Shown in pieces: positions 36,722 to 43,967 of a DNA stretch of 64,000 bases. The notes beneath the pieces were generated by a model. The model did no database searches. It had not been told where the DNA came from and saw only the letters and a list, made by a program, of their open reading frames with translations. Positions within the stretch are counted from its first letter, which is position 1. Every line of letters starts with the position of its first letter. This stretch comes from Hyphomicrobiales bacterium (GTDB lineage: Bacteria; Pseudomonadota; Alphaproteobacteria; Rhizobiales; Devosiaceae). The stretch covers positions 196 through 64,195 of the forward strand of contig UCAU01000028.1 of the NCBI GenBank assembly GCA_900470445.1, given 5' to 3'. A program made the translations under genes and the position numbers.

Positions 36722-36801
36722 AGAATTTTCCTGCGCAACCTTTCCAGCTGTCGAGCGCAGATCTGCAGGTAATCGTCAGCCCAGCGGGTTGTAACCGACA
36801 T
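36718..36801 (-). CDS. 27-residue frame preceding the GPZ-like gene
   Basis: ATG ending 36801, TGA overlapping the GTG of the GPZ-like gene in the sequence CTGTGATCC. The peptide starts MSVTTRWADDYLQICARQL and is an amphipathic helix, matching the kind of N-terminus the gpZ family has. Read together with the next frame it would give a normal-length protein, so it is most simply the displaced 5' end of that gene. Confidence 0.4.
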   Translation of the reverse strand: MSVTTRWADDYLQICARQLERLRRKIL

Positions 36802-36945
36802 GGTGCCTCCGAAATGGTTCTAGCGGGAACCGTTTGCTGGCACCCTGGCCAGAGCGAAAAAACAACAAAAAAGGCGGGCCGCTTGTGCGACTCGCCTCGG
36901 AACCTTTTTCGTTGTGGTGACGCTACGTCAAATTTTCTCTCCACG

Positions 36946-37551
36946 TCAACCAGCCTCTAGAACGTCCCCCACATGTTCGAACCACGGCTCTGGCGAGGCT
37001 GATGGCCAGCGGGCGCGGAATGACTTCAGCTCGCGGTTGACCACGATCACCAGTTCGCAAAGCGAGACATACCAGAGCCGATAAACGGCGCGGGATTCCT
37101 CGACCAGTGCAGGATCGATGCCGACCAGTTCGGGCGGTGCCTCGCCGATCGGGTCGCGCTTCCGCACCGGGTCGCGGTAAAGCATCTTTGGCCGCCCGGT
37201 TTTGTCGCGCGGCGTTTCCCATCGGCCTGCGCCTTCCGGATACCAGAACGGCCGCAGGTTCGATCGAGCGCACTTGATCACCTCCACCCAAGCTTCTGGC
37301 GGCAAGGCCATGACCGCCTCGTAAATTGTCAGGGCATCATCATGGCAGCGGGCGCCGACCCAGTTGGCACCGGCCGAGCTGCTGTCGACCCGCGTTCCCA
37401 GCAACAGCAGCTGCGCCAGGGTGCCGGTGCTGGATCTGGGCGAGGGCGCCGGGCCAAGCGCACCGCCCCGGATCGTCGTCACAAAGCGCTCCACCTGCTG
37501 CTCACGGAAAGCCCAAGCCAAAAGCTCTTCAATGTCCCTTTCGTCAGCCAT
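36946..37551 (-). CDS. Hypothetical phage-associated protein (201 aa)
   Basis: Soluble protein, no known motif. The first 20 residues (DIEELLAWAFREQQVERF) form an acidic helix, followed by a low-complexity stretch of serine, proline and glycine and a compact C-terminal part. It lies on the same strand and just upstream of the GPZ-like remnant, so it is probably from the same lost phage. No function can be given. Confidence 0.55.
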   Translation of the reverse strand: MADERDIEELLAWAFREQQVERFVTTIRGGALGPAPSPRSSTGTLAQLLLLGTRVDSSSAGANWVGARCHDDALTIYEAVMALPPEAWVEVIKCARSNLRPFWYPEGAGRWETPRDKTGRPKMLYRDPVRKRDPIGEAPPELVGIDPALVEESRAVYRLWYVSLCELVIVVNRELKSFRARWPSASPEPWFEHVGDVLEAG

Positions 37552-37583
37552 TCCTGCTCTTTCGAGGTTTAGCGATAGTTGAT

Positions 37584-37873
37584 CTCAACCCTCGCAAATA
37601 GAAAACGTAGTTAGAACAATCAGGTAGCGAGTGTTGAGACAGTGGCGAGGGTTGCCCCATACGCAGTGAGTCAAAACAAGCTTCATCTATGCTCTGGAAG
37701 AGGCACCTCGGCCCCCTCTTGTACGATATAGGCGAGATCAAACCCCGCAAAGGTCGCAAAAAGACGATAAGCCCATGAAAAGCCTATTGTTTTCGTCCGT
37801 GAGATTTCGGATTTCACCCTCGCTGAACTCTCGCAACCCTCGTATGGCCCGCGTCAGCGGGGCGAGGGTTGCG
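37584..37873. repeat. Cluster of GCGAGGGTTG repeats and hairpins
   Basis: The 502-base gap 37552-38053 holds no gene but repeats a ten-base motif. CAACCCTCGC stands at 37586-37595 and GCGAGGGTTG at 37645-37654. CGCAACCCTCG (37832-37842) and CGAGGGTTGCG (37863-37873) are perfect 11-base complements with an inner CCCGC/GCGGG stem (37848-37852 / 37857-37861). CTCAACCCTCGC (37584-37595) also pairs, with one mismatch, to 37627-37638. Weaker partial copies lie near 37813 and 37949. The function could be operator sites, a replication or packaging signal, or structured RNA. Confidence 0.6.
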
Positions 37874-38053
37874 ACTTCGGCTTTCTCTGCCCCTTGAGGG
37901 GGTGCGGGGAGCGGCGCTAGGCGGGTTCGGCCTAGAATCAGGTTGCCGAAGCGAGGGTCGCGTCAGGCAAGGTGGCCCAAAATGGGGTGCGGGGTCTAGT
38001 TTGGTCTTGGTGTTTTTCGTGCCGAAGAATATGGAGCGGAAAGGGAGAACAAC

Positions 38054-39028
38054 ATGCACGAAGTAATTACATTCCCCGCCGCCTTAGAACGCACCGATGG
38101 CAATGATCGGGCACTGCTGCTTGGGAACGGGTTCTCAGCCAAATATGCGAATTACTCGACATTGCTCGAAAAGGCCGAGCTTGCGCCTGGTAGCGCAGTA
38201 AGAGCACTATTCGATCTGTTAAAAACAGTCGACTTTGAAGCAGTTGTGCGTTCGCTAGAGCAGGCCTCGCTTGTAGAGACCGCCTACGGCAACGGCCAGC
38301 ACGCTAAACAGTTGGAACTCGACGCCCAACTGGTACGCGAAGCGTTGGTGCACGCTGTCCGGAAAACACACCCAGCTCATCGTGAAGAGCTAGCGCCTTA
38401 TTACGATGGCGCATCATCGTTTCTGTCTAAGTTCACGACGGTTTTCACTCTCAACTATGATCTCCTGCTCTATTGGGTAAGTTTGGAGGGAGGAGGGTTT
38501 AGCGACGGTTTTGGGTTGGGCACAAACCGCGGCCGGTTTCGCGGACCGTTTCATGAAGACGCAAACTGCAGCATCTACAACCTGCACGGTGGCCTGCACC
38601 TTTTCGACGATGGCACTGGTGAGATCATCAAAGCAATGAACAGCGGTGATGGTGTCATCGCCACCATTGCAAGCGCCATTACCGAAAAAAAGCGCCTGCC
38701 GATTTATGTCGCCGAAGGGTCATCGGATGCAAAAATGCAGAAGATCAATTCCATCCGCTACCTTCGCCATTGCTATGAACAGCTGCTAACGAACGCTGCG
38801 CCCAACATGTTCATCTATGGGCACAGCGCAGACGACAACGACGCTCATATCTACCGGGCGATTTTCAACTCTGGGGTTAAACACGTCTATTTCAGCACCT
38901 ACCGGTCCTCGGAAGAAAAACTTAAGGCGTTCAGCGGTCAACTCGCGAAACAGAAGGAGATAAGCGGGTCGAACATCAGTTACACGTTCTTCGATGCTGA
39001 AAGTGCCGGCCTATGGGTTGATCCCTGA
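38054..39028 (+). CDS. DUF4917 family protein (SIR2-like fold)
   Basis: 324 residues. The motifs fit a SIR2-like NAD-binding fold: LLLGNGFSA at the N-terminus, FTLNYDLLLYW in the middle, SIYNLHGGLHLF (the histidine region) and FIYGHSADDND. DUF4917 proteins show this layout. SIR2-like domains in defence islands commonly hydrolyse NAD to abort infection; that role here is inferred. AAAGGGAGAA precedes the ATG. The repeat cluster lies directly upstream and the gene is on the opposite strand to its neighbours, so it is probably its own transcription unit. Confidence 0.75.
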   Translation: MHEVITFPAALERTDGNDRALLLGNGFSAKYANYSTLLEKAELAPGSAVRALFDLLKTVDFEAVVRSLEQASLVETAYGNGQHAKQLELDAQLVREALVHAVRKTHPAHREELAPYYDGASSFLSKFTTVFTLNYDLLLYWVSLEGGGFSDGFGLGTNRGRFRGPFHEDANCSIYNLHGGLHLFDDGTGEIIKAMNSGDGVIATIASAITEKKRLPIYVAEGSSDAKMQKINSIRYLRHCYEQLLTNAAPNMFIYGHSADDNDAHIYRAIFNSGVKHVYFSTYRSSEEKLKAFSGQLAKQKEISGSNISYTFFDAESAGLWVDP

Positions 39029-39369
39029 TCCTGCCGCATCGCTTCAACCCAGATACATGTCGCCGCGCTTGACCCAAGCCGGCAGGTTCGCCGGCACTTC
39101 GGTGCACTTCTGGAGCTTCACGCGATCAGCGATCGATCCGCTCCGGTTTGACGCCGACGCTCTCGATCCAGGCGGCCCAGACATGGCCGACCAGGTGGCG
39201 CTCGCGACACAGTATCGAGACGTCGTCCCCGGCCGCAGCAAAGAGTGGTCGCCGAGGGCCAAGCCGCTGTCGACCCGCATCAAGTTCATGACCCAGCCGG
39301 TGATGGAAGAGAAATTCACCCTCGCTCTTGGGGGTGCGCTGCGCCCGTTAGGCAAGGTGGCCTGATCAG
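39029..39369. other. Ambiguous remnant region
   Basis: Frames of moderate protein-like character exist on both strands. On the minus strand a fragment ending VWAAWIESVGVKPERIDR stops at a TGA, and an overlapping frame then continues VKLQKCTEVPANLPAWVKRG and stops near 39044, as if one phage-type gene had been frameshifted. On the plus strand a 102-codon frame (39057-39365) is open. I cannot decide between them and do not call a gene. Confidence 0.35.
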
Positions 39370-39572
39370 GTGGCCACCCGCCAAGCCCCTGTTACCGTCG
39401 AGCGCATCGAGCGTGCCATGGATGAAGTGGCGCTTGCCATCGACATAGTCGACAGGGGCATCGTCTATCTGCCGATCGATGAGGCCTTGAGCGCGCGCTG
39501 CAGGAGTGCCGCGCTAAACAAACCACGCCATCTTCTGTTCGTGCACGGCTAAACCGACTAGCTGCGGCTTAG
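39370..39572 (+). pseudogene. Frameshifted small phage-type gene
   Basis: The first half translates as a typical small phage protein (PVTVERIERAMDEVALAI, DRGIVYLPI). In that frame the protein then loses sense and stops at 39552. Shifting frame by one base near 39480-39490 restores LERALQECRAKQTTP and a stop at 39570-39572. A one-base deletion in a gene of about 67 codons explains this. The restored end overlaps the 3' end of the convergent KAP NTPase gene by four bases. Confidence 0.5.
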
Positions 39573-40924
39573 CGTAACCGATCGACGATCTGGTTGGCGG
39601 TATGTGTGATCAGGCCGCGTCGTTCGGCGGCATCTGTGAGATGCCAACTGTATTCTGAGAACCTGCTTTCGATTTCCGCTGGCACCACCTCTGCCAAGCA
39701 GAACGTCCAAAGTTCTGCTTCATGCTGGCCATGCCGATCAAGCTGATGGTCATCTGCAATGCCAAGCCCACTAAGAGCTTCTGACAGCGACAGTGTTCCA
39801 GCCTTCGCTTTAGTGAATAGCTTTGGCTCAAAGAGCTTCAAAGCAATCAAGCCGCCAACTAAGACACCATATCGAACGTAATTCGTTGGGGTGAACGCTA
39901 TCGCCAGCGCTAAGACCGTAAAGGCGCGTTCCATCGTGCGGAACCCCGCGCCGCGTTGCTCAAGCACCCGAACCAATGTGGCTGTCGCCCTCGGCAAAGG
40001 CGAATCGTCATCAAGCGGAATCGCCAGTGCCCGCCGGAGGTGTTCTCCATAAACCTTCAGTTGGCGGGACTCTGCACGCTCTGCAGTGTCAACGTTCGAC
40101 ACCGTGAGGTTGATGAACTTTTCCAAATAAGCGGGGGCGTTGATATCAGAGCCGTAAACTGCGCGTACTGAAGCTTCCAACTGCCGGAGGTGAACCCCTA
40201 GCACAAAATGCACGTTAGGCACTGACATGAAGTGCTTAATCCGCTCCAGGACCGACAGAGCGAAGATCGGCTTGCATCGATCTAGTTCGTCGATGATGAA
40301 GATCAGCGGTTTCGAAGTTGCACCCACTTCCTGCAGGGCCGAAGGCAGCGAGGAGAGTGCCTCGCGAAAACGTTGCACGGTTAGCTTTTGCTCTGCCGGG
40401 CGAGACAGCAGATCTTCCATATACTTGTCTGCTATCTCGGCGGCTTCATCCTCAACATCGCTGGCGACATCGGCAAGATCCTTGCCGGAAACAAGGCCGG
40501 CTGTAGCGGCTCGCACCCCCACGTTGATTGCTATCTTGCCGGCACTGCGCAGGAGCATGCTACCCAGCTCCACTGCTCGGTCCTTGACGTTCTCCGCGAG
40601 CTGTGACCCGGCCGTCTTTGATTGCTCGGAAAGCTCAACGATCTCCCTTGCGAGAGCTGCGAAGGCATCGTCCACATAATCATTCTCGAATGCATCGAAT
40701 ACAATCACTGGGAACTTTGCCTTGCGCAGCTCCCCAGCCCACATGCGCAAGAACGTCGATTTTCCCGAGCCCCACGCGCCGTCAAAGGCAATGACCATGG
40801 GATCTTCAACTACGGTCACCAGATTGGTGAGGCCCGCGCCGAGCTCCGCCCGATTGAACAGATCCTTACCTGGCGAAAAACCTTCCGTATCGCCAACCTC
40901 GATCGGCGTTGGATAGACCTTCAC
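39569..40924 (-). CDS. KAP family P-loop NTPase
   Basis: 451 residues. Walker A is FDGAWGSGKSTFLRM (~residues 47-61) and Walker B is LIFIIDELDRCKP (~220-232), in the order and with the DELDR signature of KAP NTPases. Between them lies the usual insertion; here it includes a glycine/alanine-rich helix (INVGVRAATAGLV) that may be membrane-associated, and another hydrophobic segment (YGVLVGGLIAL) occurs later. KAP proteins are often in defence or stress islands. I start at GTG 40922-40924, since GGGGGAAG stands close before it; an ATG six codons earlier is in frame. It lies 39 bases downstream of the integrase, same strand. Confidence 0.85.
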   Translation of the reverse strand: MKVYPTPIEVGDTEGFSPGKDLFNRAELGAGLTNLVTVVEDPMVIAFDGAWGSGKSTFLRMWAGELRKAKFPVIVFDAFENDYVDDAFAALAREIVELSEQSKTAGSQLAENVKDRAVELGSMLLRSAGKIAINVGVRAATAGLVSGKDLADVASDVEDEAAEIADKYMEDLLSRPAEQKLTVQRFREALSSLPSALQEVGATSKPLIFIIDELDRCKPIFALSVLERIKHFMSVPNVHFVLGVHLRQLEASVRAVYGSDINAPAYLEKFINLTVSNVDTAERAESRQLKVYGEHLRRALAIPLDDDSPLPRATATLVRVLEQRGAGFRTMERAFTVLALAIAFTPTNYVRYGVLVGGLIALKLFEPKLFTKAKAGTLSLSEALSGLGIADDHQLDRHGQHEAELWTFCLAEVVPAEIESRFSEYSWHLTDAAERRGLITHTANQIVDRLR

Positions 40925-40963
40925 GCTTCTTCCCCCATGCATTTGACAATGTTGTTGGCGAGA

Positions 40964-42376
40964 CTACCTCGCTGAAGGATCAGGAAGGCCAGCGAGAACC
41001 GAAGGGGCGAACGGTAGCGCTACCTTGGCCAACTCTGTCTGCCGCCACTCCAAAGATCCGCCGGTTCCATATTCCTCGCGATCAATACGGTGCCCCAAGA
41101 TGATGCGCCGCAGATCGTCACTGATTCCTGCCTCTTTCATTCTATCTTCCATTGAATGCCGCAGCCCATAAAGGGTATGGCGAGGCGTCGGTGCCAGGCC
41201 GTTATTCCGCAGATACTTGTTCACCAGCTGCGAAAGCGATTCCTCGCGCTCGCGATATCGGGGGAAGCCGTTCGGGAATCGGCGAAACACCTCAAGCGCG
41301 ACACCGACCAGGGGAACCACGCGGATGGATGCGGCCGACTTGAGTTCGCGCGGATCGTCGGGATCATCCCGCTCTTCGAAGGCTAGGTGGGGAACGGGTG
41401 CGCCGATGCGGATCTGCTCGCTGGTGAGATTGCAGGTTTCGCTCGGTCGAGCGCCCAGCTCGATCGTCGCCAGTACGATGGCGCGCGCCTCATCGTTGAG
41501 TCGAGCAAGGGCGCCAGGCTGCAGGATCTTGGTGCGGATCCAGTCGGTGGGGAAGGGAGGGCGCAGTTTCTTCTGCTTGGCCTTTTCGGCGAAAGACAGG
41601 CCCGCGAAGGGGTTGACCCGATCCATCTGCCCAATATGGGCGAAATACTCGCCATAGATCGTGCGCAGCGAACCCAGCTCACGATTGCCGGAAGAGGGCG
41701 TGTGTGTCGATCGGCCCTCTTTAGGTGCGATCCGCTGCTGCCAGTAGCGCCAGAATTTCAGCGCATGCTCGCGCGAGAGCTTATTCATGTCGAGATCGCC
41801 GACCACCTCGACGAACCGATCGACGGCTCGCTTTTTCACGTTGACCCACTTGCGCCGCTGTTGCGCGCTCTTGGTCCGCAGCTCGGCCGTGGCAATTTCG
41901 TCGACATAGATCTGATAGACAGACGTCAACACCAGCGGCGGCGGCGCCTCGCCACCAAGTAGGGCGGATTGCTGCTCAACTGTTCTGCCGGCGTCGGCGA
42001 TCGTCTCGGTACGTGCCAGCAGATCCTCGATCGGCAGCTCGGCAACTTCGGCAGCCGGGCGATAAGTGAAGCCCATAGCCTCGGCACGCCGCACGGCCGC
42101 CTCATAGATCTTGCGGGCGCGCACCTGGTCATCGCCGGCGAGCATTGAGCCCCAAAGCTGGTTGTCGGCAGCTTCATAGGCATCGCGGCGTGGCCGAGCC
42201 TCGCCAAGGCTCCTAGTCTCAAGGGAAATGCGCACTAACGGGGCGCGGCCGTCGACGTCGCGAAGGGCCTTTGGCACCTTACGGTGATAGTACCAGATCC
42301 CCCGCTTTTGCTGCAGGAAACGATCCGCGTCGGTGCTGTCTTTTCTGCCGCCCAAAGATGCCAGGTATCCCCGCAA
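40964..42376 (-). CDS. int: Tyrosine-family site-specific integrase
   Basis: 470 residues. An N-terminal DUF6538-like segment (RFLQQKRGIWYYHRKVP) and a core-binding domain precede the catalytic domain. Active-site residues can be seen: the first arginine in IELGARPSETCNL, H-x-x-R in HTLYGLRHS, a histidine in ILGHRID and the tyrosine in EEYGTGG, close to the C-terminus. It lies just inside tRNA-Gly and reads away from it, as expected for an island that uses the tRNA 3' end. The first possible start, TTG 42376, falls within the candidate arm sites; a later start is possible. Confidence 0.92.
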   Translation of the reverse strand: MRGYLASLGGRKDSTDADRFLQQKRGIWYYHRKVPKALRDVDGRAPLVRISLETRSLGEARPRRDAYEAADNQLWGSMLAGDDQVRARKIYEAAVRRAEAMGFTYRPAAEVAELPIEDLLARTETIADAGRTVEQQSALLGGEAPPPLVLTSVYQIYVDEIATAELRTKSAQQRRKWVNVKKRAVDRFVEVVGDLDMNKLSREHALKFWRYWQQRIAPKEGRSTHTPSSGNRELGSLRTIYGEYFAHIGQMDRVNPFAGLSFAEKAKQKKLRPPFPTDWIRTKILQPGALARLNDEARAIVLATIELGARPSETCNLTSEQIRIGAPVPHLAFEERDDPDDPRELKSAASIRVVPLVGVALEVFRRFPNGFPRYREREESLSQLVNKYLRNNGLAPTPRHTLYGLRHSMEDRMKEAGISDDLRRIILGHRIDREEYGTGGSLEWRQTELAKVALPFAPSVLAGLPDPSAR

Positions 42377-42387
42377 GTGTCCCCGCA
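42364..42387 (+). repeat. Candidate right arm-type integrase sites
   Basis: GGTATCCCC-GCA-AGTGTCCCC-GCA with a 12-base period, the counterpart of 21289-21309 in the same orientation. It overlaps the 5' end of the integrase frame, 100 bases inside the right core, so binding there could also control integrase expression. Confidence 0.5.
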
Positions 42388-42486
42388 GGGAACACCGCCA
42401 CGGCTCCGACTGTCAAGTGCAGCTTATAGCGACAGGAAAAAGCGCAGTAAGATCAGCGCGTTAGTTCATACAAGTGGGGAAAATTT

Positions 42487-42501
42487 TTGGAGCGGGTAGC
42501 G
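42487..42501 (+). other. Right attachment repeat (attR core) within tRNA-Gly
   Basis: TTGGAGCGGGTAGCG, identical to the left copy at 21201-21215. It coincides with the 3' terminus of the tRNA gene including its CCA, so insertion leaves the tRNA intact. Confidence 0.8.
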
Positions 42502-42561
42502 GGAATCGAACCCGCATATTCAGCTTGGAAGGCTGCTGCTCTACCACTGAGCTATACCCGC
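42488..42561 (-). tRNA. tRNA-Gly (TCC)
   Basis: Minus-strand cloverleaf: acceptor GCGGGTA/TACCCGC, D-arm AGCTCAGTGGTAGAGC, anticodon TCC in CTTCCAA, T-arm CGGGTTCGATTCCCG, discriminator T and encoded CCA; 74 bases. It is the island's integration target. Confidence 0.96.
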
Positions 42562-42631
42562 CCGGTCGGAGTGATCCGAAGCAGTGATCGATTAGCCCGT
42601 CAGGGGGCTTAATGGCAAGCCCCGTGATGGC

Positions 42632-43615
42632 CTACTCCAGCGGGATCACCTCGGTCGGCGCCACCTTGGTGCCGTTGACATCAAGCACGCCATCGAATCC
42701 GGCCGCCAGGAAGGCGCCTGAAATGGCGTGTTCATAGGGCTCGGTGCGGCCCATGCCGCTTTTGAGGAAGCAATTGGGGCCGGTCTTGATGGCGGGGTTC
42801 AGATTGATCGTCATGGCCGAGCATTGCTGGTTGTCGACGCATGCCTGGAAGCATTGCTCGAGCGTTTCGGCCCGAATCTTGTCGACATCGGCGCCATAGA
42901 AATCGAGGCCTTCATAGATGGCGAAGCGCGCTACGCTTTGCGATGGCGTATTGCCGCCGCCACTGCTTGCCGTGGTGGTTTCAGGCTGGGAGCCGGGGCT
43001 TGTGCCTATGGCCGTGAGCACATCTTGCGGCAATTGGCGGAACTGGGAGAGCGTGGCGTCGAGCTGGTTGGGATTGCGGTCGATGCGCAGCTGCGCGACC
43101 TCCTCGGCGTTAAAGACATATATTTGGTCTGCGCGGGTGCGCAGCATGCGGTTGATGACGGCTTGCGGTGTGCCGAAGCCGGTCAGAATTCCCATAATGT
43201 CGGTCACCCCGAGCTGGGCGGCGGCATTGCTGTCCCCGCCGTAGAAGTGATGCACGCCCAGTTCGCCCTGATCGAGCCGCGCCGCCCCTGCTAGAAATAC
43301 GTAGGCGCAACTGGACTGGCAGATGGAATTGGGCGGGATGTAGGTGTTGATACCGCGCCGGTAGACTTCGTCGGCCAGCAGGAGAGCACCCGCCATAGTG
43401 CCGCCGTCGCTGGAGAGCACAAGCGTCTTGATATTGGGCTGGCTGGCCAGCACGGCCTTGAAGTCGTCGGGCGTTTGATTGCTGATGTCGCCCGCCAGAA
43501 TGGCGAAATCGAAGCCGGCCCCGGGCACGATGAAGGCGCCCTGACGCGCGAAACCGGCCGAAAAAGCCGGGCCAATGGACAAAATGAGTGCCAAAACGGC
43601 AACCAGAATACGCAT
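42632..43615 (-). CDS. Periplasmic ClpP/crotonase-fold protein (COG3904-like) with C-terminal PAN domain
   Basis: A 19-residue signal peptide (ILVAVLALILSIGPAFSA) sends it to the periplasm. The next ~130 residues resemble COG3904: LVLSSDGGTMAGALLLADEV and SICQSSCAYVFLAGAAR (the serine-cysteine strand), then GVHHFYGG. A low-complexity SSGGGNTPSQS linker follows. The last ~90 residues, with cysteines in CFQACVDNQQC and a later NCFLKSG, look like a PAN/apple binding module. Whether it is a protease is not known. It is divergent from the exoF-like gene and lies directly after tRNA-Gly. Confidence 0.75.
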   Translation of the reverse strand: MRILVAVLALILSIGPAFSAGFARQGAFIVPGAGFDFAILAGDISNQTPDDFKAVLASQPNIKTLVLSSDGGTMAGALLLADEVYRRGINTYIPPNSICQSSCAYVFLAGAARLDQGELGVHHFYGGDSNAAAQLGVTDIMGILTGFGTPQAVINRMLRTRADQIYVFNAEEVAQLRIDRNPNQLDATLSQFRQLPQDVLTAIGTSPGSQPETTTASSGGGNTPSQSVARFAIYEGLDFYGADVDKIRAETLEQCFQACVDNQQCSAMTINLNPAIKTGPNCFLKSGMGRTEPYEHAISGAFLAAGFDGVLDVNGTKVAPTEVIPLE

Positions 43616-43967
43616 GTTACGCCTCGATCAAGCCAGCGAACTGTCTTAAATCGAGGCTGGGCCATGAGTCCAGAACCTGCGCAGGCGGCAAATTTTCTTT
43701 TGCCTGGCGTTGCTTAGCGAACACGCCGGTTTCGTTCTGCGTAGCGCGGCTTTTTTGCGGCGGCAGTTTCCCTTTGAGCGCAGGGCTGGGTTGAGCCGGG
43801 CGGGCGAGCCAAGCGCGCGAACCATGCTAGGGTGCTGATAACGTTTTAGGGATGGACCGGTGTGCGGCACCGTTGTTCTCCCCCCAGCCAAGAAGAGGCT
43901 GGCGCGTACGGCCCGGAAACGGGGCCTTTACCGATCGTTCCGGAAGCTCAATCACGAGGCCTGGCCC
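43616..43967. other. Control region between the PAN-domain gene and exoF
   Basis: 352 bases between two divergent genes. The exoF frame is open back to 43860, but without a ribosome site or signal-peptide logic. I see no palindrome or small gene; both promoters must lie here. Confidence 0.4.

Noticed and set aside
37584..37873. CRISPR array
   Set aside because: The repeats are only about ten bases, occur in both orientations with irregular spacing, and no cas genes are present anywhere in the window.
21201..42501. Intact prophage
   Set aside because: Only a GPZ-like gene, one neighbour and broken small genes remain; there is no terminase, portal, capsid, lysis or repressor gene.
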